From NCBI GenBank assembly GCA_963804055.1, contig CAWDOU010000001.1:496001-560000 (forward strand): a stretch of 64,000 bases of DNA. Reading direction: 5' to 3'. The first letter of the stretch is position 1; each line of letters starts with the position of its first letter. Below the pieces are notes generated by a model that had not been told where the DNA came from, did no database searches, and saw only the letters and a list, made by a program, of their open reading frames with translations. Of the stretch, positions 40,640 to 48,848 are shown one piece after another. Source of the DNA: Bog-473 sp963804055 (lineage in GTDB: Bacteria; Actinomycetota; Acidimicrobiia; Acidimicrobiales; RAAP-2). The position numbers were made by a program, and so were the translations under genes.

Positions 40640-40676
40640 CCATCCTGATCGCAACGAGAAAGAAAGAGCTCACGAC

Positions 40677-41702
40677 ATGGCCACGATGTACTACGAATCC
40701 GACGCAGACCCCGCCCTGATCGCCGGCCGCAAGGTGGCCATCCTGGGCTACGGGTCGCAGGGGCACGCCCACGCGCAGAACCTGCGCGAGTCGGGGGTGG
40801 ACGTGCGCGTCGCCCTGCGCGACGGCAGCAGCTCCAAGCGCAAGGCCGAGGAGGCCGGGCTGCGCGTCCTCTCGCTGGCCGACGCCGCCGCCGAGGCCGA
40901 CGTCATCATGATGCTGCTGCCCGACACCGAGCAGAAGGCCGCCTACGACGAGTTCGTGGCGCCGAACCTCAAGGACGGCGACTGCCTGATGTTCGCCCAC
41001 GGCTTCAACATCCGCTTCGGCCAGATCGTGCCGCCGGCCGGCGTCGACGTCACCATGGTTGCGCCGAAGGGGCCGGGTCACCTCGTGCGCCGCACCTACA
41101 CCGAGGGCGGAGGGGTCCCGACGCTGATCGCCGTGCACCAGGACGCCACCGGCAAGGCGCGGGAGCTGGCGCTGTCCTACGCCCACGCCATCGGCTCCAC
41201 CCGGGCCGGCGTGCTCGACACCACGTTCGACGAGGAGACCGAGACGGACCTCTTCGGCGAGCAGGTGGTGCTCTGCGGTGGCCTGACCGCGCTGGTCACC
41301 GCCGGGTTCGAGACGCTGGTCAACGCCGGGTACCAGCCCGAGTCGGCCTACTTCGAGTGCCTGCACGAGCTGAAGCTGATCGTCGACCTGATGTACGAGC
41401 AGGGGATCGCCGGCATGCGCTACTCCATCTCGGACACGGCCGAGTACGGCGACGTCACCCGAGGCCCGCGGGTGATCAACGAGGCCGTCCGGGCCGAGAT
41501 GCAGACGATCCTCGACGAGATCCGCAGCGGCGCCTTCGCCGAGGAGTGGATCGCCGAGAACCGGGCCGGGCGCCCCCGCTTCGAGCAGCTGCGCAAGGAG
41601 GGCCAGGCCCACCAGATCGAGACGGTGGGGCAGGAGCTGCGGGCGATGATGCCGTTCATCTCGGCCGGCAAGACCAAGGTGCAGGACGCCTCAGGGGGCT
41701 GA
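40677..41702 (+). CDS. ilvC: Ketol-acid reductoisomerase
   Basis: The protein has 341 residues, class I length. AILGYGSQGHAHAQNLRESG is the NADPH site, and the knotted C-terminal domain carries DTTFDEETETDLFGEQVVLCGG and LMYEQGIAGMRYSISDTAEYGD (Mg2+ ligands). It isomerises and reduces acetolactate. AAAGAAAGAGCT precedes the ATG. Transcribed after ilvBN and probably shares the attenuated transcript. Confidence 0.96.
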   Translation: MATMYYESDADPALIAGRKVAILGYGSQGHAHAQNLRESGVDVRVALRDGSSSKRKAEEAGLRVLSLADAAAEADVIMMLLPDTEQKAAYDEFVAPNLKDGDCLMFAHGFNIRFGQIVPPAGVDVTMVAPKGPGHLVRRTYTEGGGVPTLIAVHQDATGKARELALSYAHAIGSTRAGVLDTTFDEETETDLFGEQVVLCGGLTALVTAGFETLVNAGYQPESAYFECLHELKLIVDLMYEQGIAGMRYSISDTAEYGDVTRGPRVINEAVRAEMQTILDEIRSGAFAEEWIAENRAGRPRFEQLRKEGQAHQIETVGQELRAMMPFISAGKTKVQDASGG

Positions 41703-41760
41703 CCAGCACTTTTCGGCCCACCATCCGAGGTCTCGGACCCGGCCGCCGCTCTATGAGGTC

Positions 41761-41796
41761 TTGACCTGACATCAAAGTGATGTCATAGTGACGTCA
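41761..41796 (+). promoter_or_regulatory. Promoter and operator of the RHH/DUF4097 pair
   Basis: TTGACC (41761-41766) and CATAGT (41784-41789), 17-bp spacer, place the transcript start at the ATG 41796, i.e. leaderless. A perfect repeat TGACATCA-AAG-TGATGTCA (41767-41785) fills the spacer. A second palindrome TGACGTCA (41789-41796) covers the start codon. Confidence 0.7.
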
Positions 41797-42260
41797 TGAA
41801 GATGTCACTGGTGGTCGACGGCCTGCGTTCCGACGTGGTGGCCGTCGGGGAGCTGGGCGACGAGACGGTGGCCGAGGTGGCCGAGCGGATCGCCGACGTC
41901 CTGGGCCGCTCGGTGCCCGGGCGCATCCTCGACGTCCTCTCCGACGCCGCCGCCGAGCTGACGGCCACGCTGCCCGACGGGCGCGTGGACATCCGGGTGG
42001 CCGGCGACGACGTGGATCTGACCTTTGTCGAGGACGGACCAGGTCCGGCTGCCGCTCCGACGGGGGAGGGCGACGAGCAGTCGGCTCGCATCACCCTGCG
42101 CCTCGGCGAGGCCCTCAAGTCCCGCGTCGAGGCGGGTGCGGCGGCCGAGGGCGTGTCGGTGAACACCTTCATCGTGCGCGCGCTCGAGCGCGCCACGTCG
42201 GGCAGTCGGAAACGCAGTGGCCAGATGGGCAACCGCCTGCGCGGCTACGGCACGACCTGA
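41796..42260 (+). CDS. Ribbon-helix-helix (Arc/HicB-like) regulator
   Basis: The protein has 154 residues. The N-terminal half is a ubiquitin- or HicB-like alpha/beta region of unknown ligand (ELGDETVAEVAERIADVL). The C-terminal half has ITLRLGEALKSRVEAGAAAEGVSVNTFIVRALERA (about 98-132), the beta-strand-helix-helix DNA-binding fold of RHH proteins, and a basic tail. Such proteins bind short inverted repeats as dimers, and the operator in its own promoter fits. The DUF4097 gene follows 14 bp downstream. Not obviously a toxin-antitoxin pair, because the partner is not toxin-like. Confidence 0.8.
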   Translation: MKMSLVVDGLRSDVVAVGELGDETVAEVAERIADVLGRSVPGRILDVLSDAAAELTATLPDGRVDIRVAGDDVDLTFVEDGPGPAAAPTGEGDEQSARITLRLGEALKSRVEAGAAAEGVSVNTFIVRALERATSGSRKRSGQMGNRLRGYGTT

Positions 42261-42274
42261 AAGGAGCACGGAAC

Positions 42275-43150
42275 ATGGACAAGACATTCGAGACCCCGGG
42301 AGGCGTGCGCCTCACCGTGGAGATCCACGCCGGCCGGGTGGAGGTCAGTGCCGTCGCCACCGACCGCACCGTCGTCTCGGTCGAGGCGGAGACGCCGGGC
42401 GCGGAGGAGCTGGTGCGGCGGACCACCGTGGAGTGCGAGTCGAGTGGCGGCCGTCATCACGTCATGGTGAAGATGCCGCACGTGCACGGCATGCGGCTCC
42501 TGCGCCGCAACGCGGTGACGGTCCGGGTGGCGCTGCCCGAGGGGGCGGTGGTCGACGTGGCGACGGCGTCGGCTGCTATCGAGATCAACGGGGCTGTGGG
42601 GGAGGTGGACGTCAAGACCGGCAGTGGCACCATCTCGATCGACGACGTCGCGGCCGACGTGGACGTCAAGACGGCCAGCGGCAATATCACCATGGGCAAC
42701 GTGGGGGGCGATGTCCGGGCCTACACGGCGTCGGGCGACCTGCGTTGTTCCAGCGTGGCCGGGGCCGCCCGGTTCTCGACCACGTCGGGCGACCTGGAGG
42801 TCGGCGCGGCCGGCGACAGGGTCGAGGTCAAGGCCACGTCGGGTGACGTGCGGCTGGGCGAGCTGGCCGCCGGCGCCCGGGTGGTCAACGTGTCGGGGAA
42901 CGTGCGTGTCCTGGCGCTCGAGGAGGGCACGCTGCACGTGCGCTCCGTCTCGGGTGACGTCCGGGTCGGCGTGGCCAAGGGGGTCGACCTCCACGTGGAC
43001 GTGGAGACGGCGTCGGGCCTGGTGCACTCGGACATCCCGCTCGATGACGCGCCTGCGCCGGGGGCGCGTCGTGAGGCCCGGGTGGACCTGAGCGTCCGCA
43101 GCGTCTCGGGCAACGTCGAGATCGGGCGGGCGCTCGAGAACGTGGCCTGA
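42275..43150 (+). CDS. DUF4097 beta-helix-like repeat protein
   Basis: The protein has 291 residues with many short repeats built on the theme V-x-T-x-S-G-x-[VIL] (DVKTGSGTISIDDV, DVKTASGNITMGNV, AYTASGDLRCSSV and so on), giving a parallel beta-helix like DUF4097/DUF4098 proteins. No signal peptide or membrane helix is present, so it is cytoplasmic. AAGGAG precedes the ATG. It is co-transcribed with the RHH regulator. Similar regulator-DUF4097 pairs occur in other actinobacteria; function is unknown. Confidence 0.85.
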   Translation: MDKTFETPGGVRLTVEIHAGRVEVSAVATDRTVVSVEAETPGAEELVRRTTVECESSGGRHHVMVKMPHVHGMRLLRRNAVTVRVALPEGAVVDVATASAAIEINGAVGEVDVKTGSGTISIDDVAADVDVKTASGNITMGNVGGDVRAYTASGDLRCSSVAGAARFSTTSGDLEVGAAGDRVEVKATSGDVRLGELAAGARVVNVSGNVRVLALEEGTLHVRSVSGDVRVGVAKGVDLHVDVETASGLVHSDIPLDDAPAPGARREARVDLSVRSVSGNVEIGRALENVA

Positions 43151-43164
43151 CGTCCGGCGCCCGA

Positions 43165-43491
43165 CTATTCGAAGACGACGGGGAAGGCGTCGAGGTTGGA
43201 CATCATCTCGGCCACCGGCGTCGCCGGGCAGACCTCGACGGTGTTCCACTGCGACAGGCCCGAGGCGTAGACGAGCTCGACGACCGCCTCGATGCTCGGC
43301 GCGTCGACCACCGAGACGGTGCGGTGTCCCGGGTCGAGGTGGAGCGGGCCGCTCACGAAGGTGATGCCCGCCTCCGCCGAGAGCTTGGGCAGGTCCTGGC
43401 CCAAGCCCTGAATGGCGCGGTTCCGGCTCCGGCTGTTCGAGGAGGGGCAGATGTCGGCCGTGTGGTCGGCGAGGATGACGTACTGGGGCAT
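43165..43491 (-). CDS. Small ferredoxin-like-fold protein of unknown function
   Basis: The protein has 108 residues, MPQYVILADHTADICPSSN, with an alternating strand/helix pattern that suggests a dimeric alpha/beta barrel of the YciI or DUF3303 type. LHLDPGHRTVSVVDAPSIEAV resembles the second half of such folds. AGGAGGAC stands before ATG 43491, which decides the start over the upstream ATG 43533. No substrate can be proposed. It lies between DUF4097 and the OhrR-like gene, in the latter's direction. Confidence 0.65.
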   Translation of the reverse strand: MPQYVILADHTADICPSSNSRSRNRAIQGLGQDLPKLSAEAGITFVSGPLHLDPGHRTVSVVDAPSIEAVVELVYASGLSQWNTVEVCPATPVAEMMSNLDAFPVVFE

Positions 43492-43573
43492 GGCGTTGTC
43501 CTCCTCTGTGGTGACGAGCCTCGATGATGGCACGTGGATCGGCCCGGACCCCTGCGCGGCGCCGCTTGTCGCA

Positions 43574-44053
43574 TCAGGCGTCGTTCGCGGCGGCGATGAC
43601 GCGTGTCAATGCAGCGTGCAGGGCCTCGAGCTCGGGGATCTCCATGCCGAGCCTCTCGACCACCGCGGGCGGGATCGCCAGCGCCTTCTCGCGGAGCGCT
43701 CGCCCCTCGTCGGTCAGATTGATGTCCACCTGACGCTCGTCGTCCCCGCTCCGGGTCCGGGTGATCAATCCGGCGGACTGGAGCCGCTTCAACAACGGAG
43801 ACAGGGTCGGGGAATCGAGCTGGAGGAGCGCGCCGATCCGGCCCACGGAGAGGGGGGTCTCGCCCCAGAGTGCCAGCATCACCAGGTACTGGGGGTGGGT
43901 GAGCCCGAGAGGTTCGAGGAGCGGCCGGTAGATGGCGAGGACGCTGCGCGAGGCGACGACGAGGGCAAAGCACACCTGGCGCTCCAACTGCAGCGCATCC
44001 CCGCCGAGATCCACCGGACCCTTGGTGGTCGGACGTCCTGCACCCATGCCCAT
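43574..44053 (-). CDS. OhrR-like MarR-family regulator
   Basis: The protein has 159 residues. LERQVCFALVVASRSVLAIYRPLLEPLGLTHPQYLVMLALW is the hallmark OhrR N-terminus, including the peroxide-sensing cysteine in QVCFAL. The winged helix is GRIGALLQLDSPTLSPLLKRLQSAGLI with SGDDERQVDINLT. OhrR proteins repress organic-peroxide resistance genes until the cysteine is oxidised. GAGGAGGGC precedes ATG 44053. No ohr gene is adjacent; the divergent gene is a small membrane protein, separated by two inverted repeats. Confidence 0.85.
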   Translation of the reverse strand: MGMGAGRPTTKGPVDLGGDALQLERQVCFALVVASRSVLAIYRPLLEPLGLTHPQYLVMLALWGETPLSVGRIGALLQLDSPTLSPLLKRLQSAGLITRTRSGDDERQVDINLTDEGRALREKALAIPPAVVERLGMEIPELEALHAALTRVIAAANDA

Positions 44054-44131
44054 GCCCTCCTCTCCCACCTGGCCCTCTGTCTCGGCGCGCCCTTGGTGCA
44101 GTCTGCACTGGACCTGACCAACTATAGGGCA

Positions 44132-44162
44132 TACGATTTGGTCGTACACGATCTAATCGTGT
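44132..44162. promoter_or_regulatory. Two adjacent inverted repeats (candidate OhrR-type operators)
   Basis: TACGA-N5-TCGTA (44132-44146) and ACACGAT-CTA-ATCGTGT (44146-44162) are both perfect and centred 15 bp apart, between the divergent regulator (start 44053) and the small membrane protein (44186). Confidence 0.6.
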
Positions 44163-44185
44163 CATAGCCTCTTGAAGGAGGACCC

Positions 44186-44470
44186 ATGGCTGATCATCAC
44201 GTACTCACCGGGCAGGTCCAGAGCCAGGCCATGTCCCACGCCAAGTTCATCTTCCTCATTGCCCTCGTGATCTTCTTCGTGGTGCTCTTCGTGGCGGCCT
44301 ACGTGTGGATGCGCAGGCCGGACTTCGGTCAAAAGGGTGGCCATCCGATGCCCACTGAATCCAGCTCCGCCGGCACCATCGGACGGTCCGCTCACCTCGT
44401 GCCGAGCGAAACACAGCCCGACGCCGTCCAGGTCGGAATGGACGCCCCGCTGGTTTCCGAAGGTCCGTGA
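44186..44470 (+). CDS. Small single-pass membrane protein (94 aa)
   Basis: AKFIFLIALVIFFVVLFVAAYVW (about residues 19-41) is a strong membrane helix. The N-terminal 18 residues and the 50-residue Ser/Pro-rich tail are hydrophilic. AAGGAGGA lies 6 nt before the ATG. The divergent OhrR-like regulator and its two repeats suggest redox-responsive expression. Unknown function. Confidence 0.65.
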   Translation: MADHHVLTGQVQSQAMSHAKFIFLIALVIFFVVLFVAAYVWMRRPDFGQKGGHPMPTESSSAGTIGRSAHLVPSETQPDAVQVGMDAPLVSEGP

Positions 44471-44527
44471 GACTGCCGGGAATCAGCCTCAGGGAGGAGT
44501 GGGGCGCGCCATCCTGGGAGGAACCTG

Positions 44528-44542
44528 AGGACAGACTGTCCT
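44528..44542 (+). promoter_or_regulatory. 15-bp palindrome abutting the GH5 start codon
   Basis: AGGACAGACTGTCCT is a perfect inverted repeat ending 1 nt before the GTG at 44544. It may be an operator or an RNA hairpin that masks the start. Confidence 0.45.
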
Positions 44543-44543
44543 G

Positions 44544-46265
44544 GTGCGTCGTCGGCTCTTTGCCCTGGTCATGCTTGTGGGGGCCCTGACCGGAGCCGCC
44601 CTGATCGGGCCGGCCGCGGGTTCCATCGCCGGGGCGACGACCGCCACGACGACTCTGACGCCGACCCGCACCACCGTCCTGCCGAACCTCTCCTCCCCGA
44701 CGTTCAGCGCCCAGCGCCACGGCGTCTCGGGGCGGATCATCGCCCCCGGCGGGCCCTACCTCTACGACAGCCAGGGCCGGGTCGTCTTCTTCCACGGGGT
44801 CGACGCCGTCTACAAGTACGCGCCCTATGAGCTCTATCCCGACCCGAAGAAGCCCTGGAACTTCTCCGCCGCCGACGCCTCGCTGATGGCCCGCCTCGGC
44901 TTCAACGTGGTCCGCCTCGGCATGACCTGGAGCGGGCTGGAGCCGGGGACGGCCGCGGCCAACGACCCGGCGATCTGCAGCCCCGGCGCGCCGACGAACC
45001 CGCACCAGTTCAACCGGGCCGTCCTCGACAGGTACCTCGCGAACCTCACCAAGACCGTGGACCTCTTGGGCCGCTTCCACATCTACACGATCCTCGACAT
45101 GCATCAAGACGTGTACAACGAGATCTTCGAGGGCGAGGGCGCCCCGGACTGGGCCGTGTGCACGAACGGCGTCCAGAGCACCGACCCACCGGGACGCTGG
45201 TCCCTCGAGTACGGCACGCGGGCAGCCGGCATCGCCTTCAGCCACTTCTGGCACAACAACGTGCGGGGCGATCTGCAGGGCCAGTACGACCAGGTCTGGG
45301 GCGACGTGGCGCACGCCTTCAAGACCAACCGCTGGGTCCTCGGCTACGACCCGTTCAACGAGCCGTTCTCCACGTCGTTGATCCGCCTGGGCGACGAGCA
45401 CTTCGACTCCGAGCTCGAGTGCTTCTACACCGGCACCGCGCACATCGGTGCGCCCTCGCACAGTGCGCGGCCGCTGCGGTGCCCCAAGGACGACCCCGCC
45501 CAGGGTGTGGTGCCCACCATCGAGAGGAACGACCCCACGCACCTCATCTTCGACGAGCCGGACAACTACGCCAGCCGGGGCCTGCCCACCTACATCGGCC
45601 GGATGGACTTCCCCAACCTCGTGTTCAACGTTCATGTCTATTGCGGGGCCCGCAGCCCGGTGACGGGCAACCCCACCGACGTCGACGCCTGCGCCGACCA
45701 GGACGAGCACTCCCTGGCCGTGCGCCAGTCGGACCGCCCGGAGATGGCGTCGAGAGCCCAGCCGGCCGGCCCCGCCTGGATCGTCACCGAGTTCGGCGCC
45801 ACCAGCGACCCCCAGCTGCTGGCGCCCATCACCGCGGCGTTCGACGAGCGCCAGGTCAGCTGGATCTACTGGGCCTGGAAGTACTACGGCGACCCCACGG
45901 GGAGCGCCGACGAGTCCCTCGTCATGGCGAACGGGCGTCTGCGCTCGACAGCGTACGTCTTGAGCCGCGCCTACCCCGAGGCCGTCGCCGGCGTCCCGCT
46001 GCGCTCCTCGTTCTCGCCGCAGACCGACGTCTTCGACATGGCGTACCTACCCAACCACCGCGTGCACGCGCCGACGCTGGTCTTCGTACCGACGCAGGTG
46101 CACTACCGGCACGGCTACTGCGCCCGCACCACCGGGGCCAGTGTGACGTCGGCGCCGGGGAGCGACCTGTTGGAGGTGCGCAACGACCGCAACGGCAGTC
46201 GGGTGACGGTGGAAGTCACGCCGGGACGATGCAAGGCAGGAAGGTTCGCGGTGAGCCGGACGTAG
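44544..46265 (+). CDS. Secreted GH5-type glycoside hydrolase (endoglycoceramidase-like)
   Basis: The protein has 573 residues. An N-terminal signal peptide (RRRLFALVMLVGALTGAALIGPAAGS) is followed by a Thr-rich stretch and a (beta/alpha)8 catalytic domain: VVFFHGVDAVYKYAPYEL, FNVVRLGMTWSGLEPG, ILDMHQDVYNE, GYDPFNEPFS (acid/base Glu) and IVTEFGATSDP (nucleophile Glu). The DMHQD and VYKYAP features fit the endoglycoceramidase-type branch of GH5 that acts on glycolipids; substrate is inferred. A C-terminal beta-sandwich of about 90 residues contains two Cys. The start is GTG just after a perfect 15-bp palindrome. Confidence 0.87.
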   Translation: MRRRLFALVMLVGALTGAALIGPAAGSIAGATTATTTLTPTRTTVLPNLSSPTFSAQRHGVSGRIIAPGGPYLYDSQGRVVFFHGVDAVYKYAPYELYPDPKKPWNFSAADASLMARLGFNVVRLGMTWSGLEPGTAAANDPAICSPGAPTNPHQFNRAVLDRYLANLTKTVDLLGRFHIYTILDMHQDVYNEIFEGEGAPDWAVCTNGVQSTDPPGRWSLEYGTRAAGIAFSHFWHNNVRGDLQGQYDQVWGDVAHAFKTNRWVLGYDPFNEPFSTSLIRLGDEHFDSELECFYTGTAHIGAPSHSARPLRCPKDDPAQGVVPTIERNDPTHLIFDEPDNYASRGLPTYIGRMDFPNLVFNVHVYCGARSPVTGNPTDVDACADQDEHSLAVRQSDRPEMASRAQPAGPAWIVTEFGATSDPQLLAPITAAFDERQVSWIYWAWKYYGDPTGSADESLVMANGRLRSTAYVLSRAYPEAVAGVPLRSSFSPQTDVFDMAYLPNHRVHAPTLVFVPTQVHYRHGYCARTTGASVTSAPGSDLLEVRNDRNGSRVTVEVTPGRCKAGRFAVSRT

Positions 46266-46274
46266 GGTGGTCGC

Positions 46275-46544
46275 ATGTGCCGGAACATCACCACACTGCG
46301 CGGCCTCGAGCCGGTGGCCACCCCCGAGGAGATCGAGGCGGCGGCGCGTCAATACGTCCGCAAGGTCAGTGGCGTCCAGAAGACGTCGGCCGAGACCGAG
46401 CAGGCGTTCGAGCGGGCGGTGACGCAGATCACCAAGGCCACCACCGCCCTCATCGCGACGCTGCCGCCCCGCAAGCAGCCGCCGCCGACGCTCCCGCCGC
46501 TGCGTCGGATCGCCGCCAGGGGCAAGGCCGCCGCCTCGGCCTGA
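46275..46544 (+). CDS. DUF2277 family protein
   Basis: The protein has 89 residues. MCRNITTLRGLEPVATPEEIEAAARQYVRKVSGVQK is the DUF2277 signature, with a Cys at residue 2; the remainder is helical with a Lys/Pro-rich end. These small proteins are widespread in bacteria and of unknown function. TAGGGT (46263-46268) stands 6 nt before the ATG, a leaderless promoter that overlaps the end of the GH5 gene. Confidence 0.85.
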   Translation: MCRNITTLRGLEPVATPEEIEAAARQYVRKVSGVQKTSAETEQAFERAVTQITKATTALIATLPPRKQPPPTLPPLRRIAARGKAAASA

Positions 46545-46570
46545 GGCAGGACGTCCCGGCGGCCGGACCC

Positions 46571-46600
46571 TTGACGGGATATATGCCTTTGGAGGAATAT
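46571..46600 (+). promoter_or_regulatory. ArsR-SRPBCC promoter with imperfect inverted repeat
   Basis: TTGACG (46571-46576) and an AT-rich -10 region near 46595-46600. ATATGCC (46581-46587) and GGAATAT (46594-46600) pair with one mismatch around 6 bp inside the promoter spacer, a likely ArsR site. GGAGGA is both repeat and a Shine-Dalgarno candidate. Confidence 0.4.
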
Positions 46601-46607
46601 ACCCTGT

Positions 46608-46937
46608 GTGACGGCGACATTTGAGGTGCTGGCCGAGGAGAGCCGGCGCCACATCCTCGACCTCCTGGCAGCGCGGGAGCGGCCGGTGGGCGACCTGGTG
46701 GCAAGCCTGCCGCTGAGCCAGCCGGCCGTGTCCAAGCACCTGCGGGTCCTGCGGGAGGCCGGCCTGGTGCAGTCCCGCACGGAGGGGCAGCAGCGGATCT
46801 ACCGGGTCAGCCCCGAGCCCCTGCGCGAGGTGGACGAGTGGTTGGCGCCCTACCGGAGGCAGTGGGCGGGCCACCTCAACGCGCTGGAGCGGCATCTCGA
46901 GATCATGGAGGCCAGCGAGGGGGAGACATGGGCGTGA
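46608..46937 (+). CDS. ArsR/SmtB-family transcriptional regulator
   Basis: The protein has 109 residues from GTG 46608. The winged helix TFEVLAEESRRHILDLLAARERPVGDLVASLPLSQPAVSKHLRVLREAGLVQSR covers residues about 3-57. No metal-binding cysteines are visible, so it belongs to the metal-independent class that pairs with SRPBCC proteins. The stop overlaps the downstream SRPBCC gene by 10 bp. Confidence 0.87.
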   Translation: MTATFEVLAEESRRHILDLLAARERPVGDLVASLPLSQPAVSKHLRVLREAGLVQSRTEGQQRIYRVSPEPLREVDEWLAPYRRQWAGHLNALERHLEIMEASEGETWA

Positions 46938-47446
46938 ACGACGAGTTCGGCAGGCTCGAGCGGGCGGGGGGCGTGTCGATCCTGTCCTTCGAGCGCCGGC
47001 TGGCCCATCCGGTGGCGCGGGTGTGGCGCGCCCTCACCGAGGAGGCCGACCTGGCGGCGTGGTTCCCGACGACCGTGGAGGGGGAGCGGCGGGACGGCGC
47101 GGCGCTCCGCTTCTCGTTCCGGAGCGGCGAGGGTCAGCCCTTCGACGGCGAGATGCTTGCCTTCGTCCCGCCGTCGCTCCTGGAGCTGCGCTGGGCCGAC
47201 GACCTCCTGCGCTTCGAGCTCGATCCGGACGGTGCCGGCTGCATCCTGCGCCTGCGCGTGACGTTCCCCGAACACGGGAAGGCCGCCCGCGACGCCGCCG
47301 GCTGGCACGTGTGCCTCGAACGGCTGGACTCGCTGTGCGACGGGACGGCGCCCGGGTGGGACCCGTCGGCGCACTGGCAGGTCGTCCACCGCGCCTACGT
47401 CGAGCGCTACGGACCCGAGGCGTCGACGATCGGGCCGCCCGGCTGA
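46928..47446 (+). CDS. SRPBCC (AHSA1-like) domain protein
   Basis: The protein has 172 residues with the START-like helix-grip pattern: LSFERRLAHPVARVWRALTEEADLAAWFPTTVEGE, RFSFRSGEGQPFDGEML and a long C-terminal helix GWHVCLERLDSLCDG. It forms a hydrophobic ligand cavity; ligand unknown. Translationally coupled to the ArsR gene, a common actinobacterial pair with unclear chemistry. Confidence 0.85.
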   Translation: MGVNDEFGRLERAGGVSILSFERRLAHPVARVWRALTEEADLAAWFPTTVEGERRDGAALRFSFRSGEGQPFDGEMLAFVPPSLLELRWADDLLRFELDPDGAGCILRLRVTFPEHGKAARDAAGWHVCLERLDSLCDGTAPGWDPSAHWQVVHRAYVERYGPEASTIGPPG

Positions 47447-47485
47447 GACGGCGGCGGCGGCCGACCCGCCTCTACCGGGTCGCCA

Positions 47486-48727
47486 CTATGACGTCGCCAC
47501 CCGCACGGGCAGGTCCAGCAGCCCGCGCAGGGTGAAGCTCGGGCGCCAGTGCACCTCGTCCCCGGTGAGCTCCATGGTCGAGAAGCGCGCCAGCAACGCG
47601 TTGAAGGCGATCTCGCCCTCCATGCGGGCGAGGGACGCCCCGATGCAGTGGTGGATGCCCCACCCGAAGCTCAGGGGCGTGTTGTCGGCCCGGCGGAGGT
47701 CGAGCTCGTCGGGCCGGTCGAAGCGTGCCGGGTCCCGGTTGCCCGCACCCTGCAGCACGACGATCCGGTCGCCGCGCTCGAGCGGCTCGCCCAGTAGGTC
47801 CGCCGGCTCCAGCGCGGCCCGCAGGTTGAACTGCACCGGGCTGTCGAAGCGGAGCAGCTCCTCGACCGCGGTCGGGGCGATCTCGGGGTGGCGCCGCCAG
47901 TCGTCGAGCTGCGCCGGGTGGCGCAGCAGCGCCAGCAGGCCGTTGCCCAGCAGGTTCGTCGTGGTCTCGAAGCCGGCGGAGAACAACAGGATGGCCGTGG
48001 AGGTGATCTCGTCGTCGGTCAGTCGGTCGTCGCTCTCGCGCGCCTGGACCAGCGCGCTCAGGAGGTCGTCGCGCGGCTGGCGCCGGCGCTCGTCGAGCAG
48101 GGCGGTGAAGTACTCGCCCAGGGAGACCATGGCGTCGATGGACGCATCCACCTCCTCTTCGCTCAGCACCGGCTCGATCCCCTTGGCGGCGGCGCGGACG
48201 AAGGGCTGCAGCGCGGCGCGCTCGGACGCCGGGACGCCGACGAGCTCGCCGATGACGTCCATCGGCAGCGGCAGCGCGAACTCGGCCATGAAGTCGACCT
48301 CGCCCCGGGCCTCCATCGTGTCGAGGAGGTCGTCGACGAGCCGGTGGATGGCCGGGCGCAGGCGGTCGACCTGGCGCGGCGTGAACGAGCGTGAGACCAG
48401 CCGGCGCAGCCGGGTGTGATCGGGCGGGTCCGCCATCAACATATTGTGCTGGGCGCCCTCCATGAACTCTCCCCGGCGCGTGCCGGCGTCGCTGAAGATC
48501 CCGGTCGAGGAATCCTCGATCCCCATGCCGCGCCCGAGCCGCGGGTCGCGCAACACCCCGAGGCATTCCTGGTAGCCGTTGACGACGTAGGGCCCGAACG
48601 CCGTCCGGCTGACGCGGGCCTCGGAGCGCATCTGCGCGTAGCAGGGGTACGGATCGGCTTGGCCCTCCGGGGTGACGAGCACCTGGAGGAGCAGGCCGTC
48701 GAGGGTCGGGCTGGTTGCGATGGTCAT
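47486..48727 (-). CDS. Cytochrome P450
   Basis: The protein has 413 residues. The I-helix LLFSAGFETTTNLLGNG, the EEIAPTAVEELLRF ExxR region, and the haem loop FGWGIHHCIGASLARME (Cys ligand) are intact. HNMLMADPPDHTRLRRLVSRSFTP is the bacterial class C-helix motif. The start at 48727 (MTIATSPTLDG) is preferred; the longer frame is antisense to the SDR gene. No ferredoxin partner is adjacent. It is divergent from the SDR and could act with it on a steroid or xenobiotic substrate, which is inference only. Confidence 0.92.
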   Translation of the reverse strand: MTIATSPTLDGLLLQVLVTPEGQADPYPCYAQMRSEARVSRTAFGPYVVNGYQECLGVLRDPRLGRGMGIEDSSTGIFSDAGTRRGEFMEGAQHNMLMADPPDHTRLRRLVSRSFTPRQVDRLRPAIHRLVDDLLDTMEARGEVDFMAEFALPLPMDVIGELVGVPASERAALQPFVRAAAKGIEPVLSEEEVDASIDAMVSLGEYFTALLDERRRQPRDDLLSALVQARESDDRLTDDEITSTAILLFSAGFETTTNLLGNGLLALLRHPAQLDDWRRHPEIAPTAVEELLRFDSPVQFNLRAALEPADLLGEPLERGDRIVVLQGAGNRDPARFDRPDELDLRRADNTPLSFGWGIHHCIGASLARMEGEIAFNALLARFSTMELTGDEVHWRPSFTLRGLLDLPVRVATS

Positions 48728-48848
48728 GGTCCCGCCGCCTTCTTCGATCCCCTCCGTGGGGAACATTACGTCCTCGGACGTGACCGGCCGGTGCCTGACG
48801 ACTAAGACTGGTGGCGAGGTCCGGGACACTTCGAGGGAGCGGGACTCC

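Noticed and set aside
41796..43150. RHH regulator plus DUF4097 as a HicAB-like toxin-antitoxin pair
   Set aside because: The second gene is a long beta-repeat protein with no toxin-like fold, and the order and sizes do not fit HicA/HicB.
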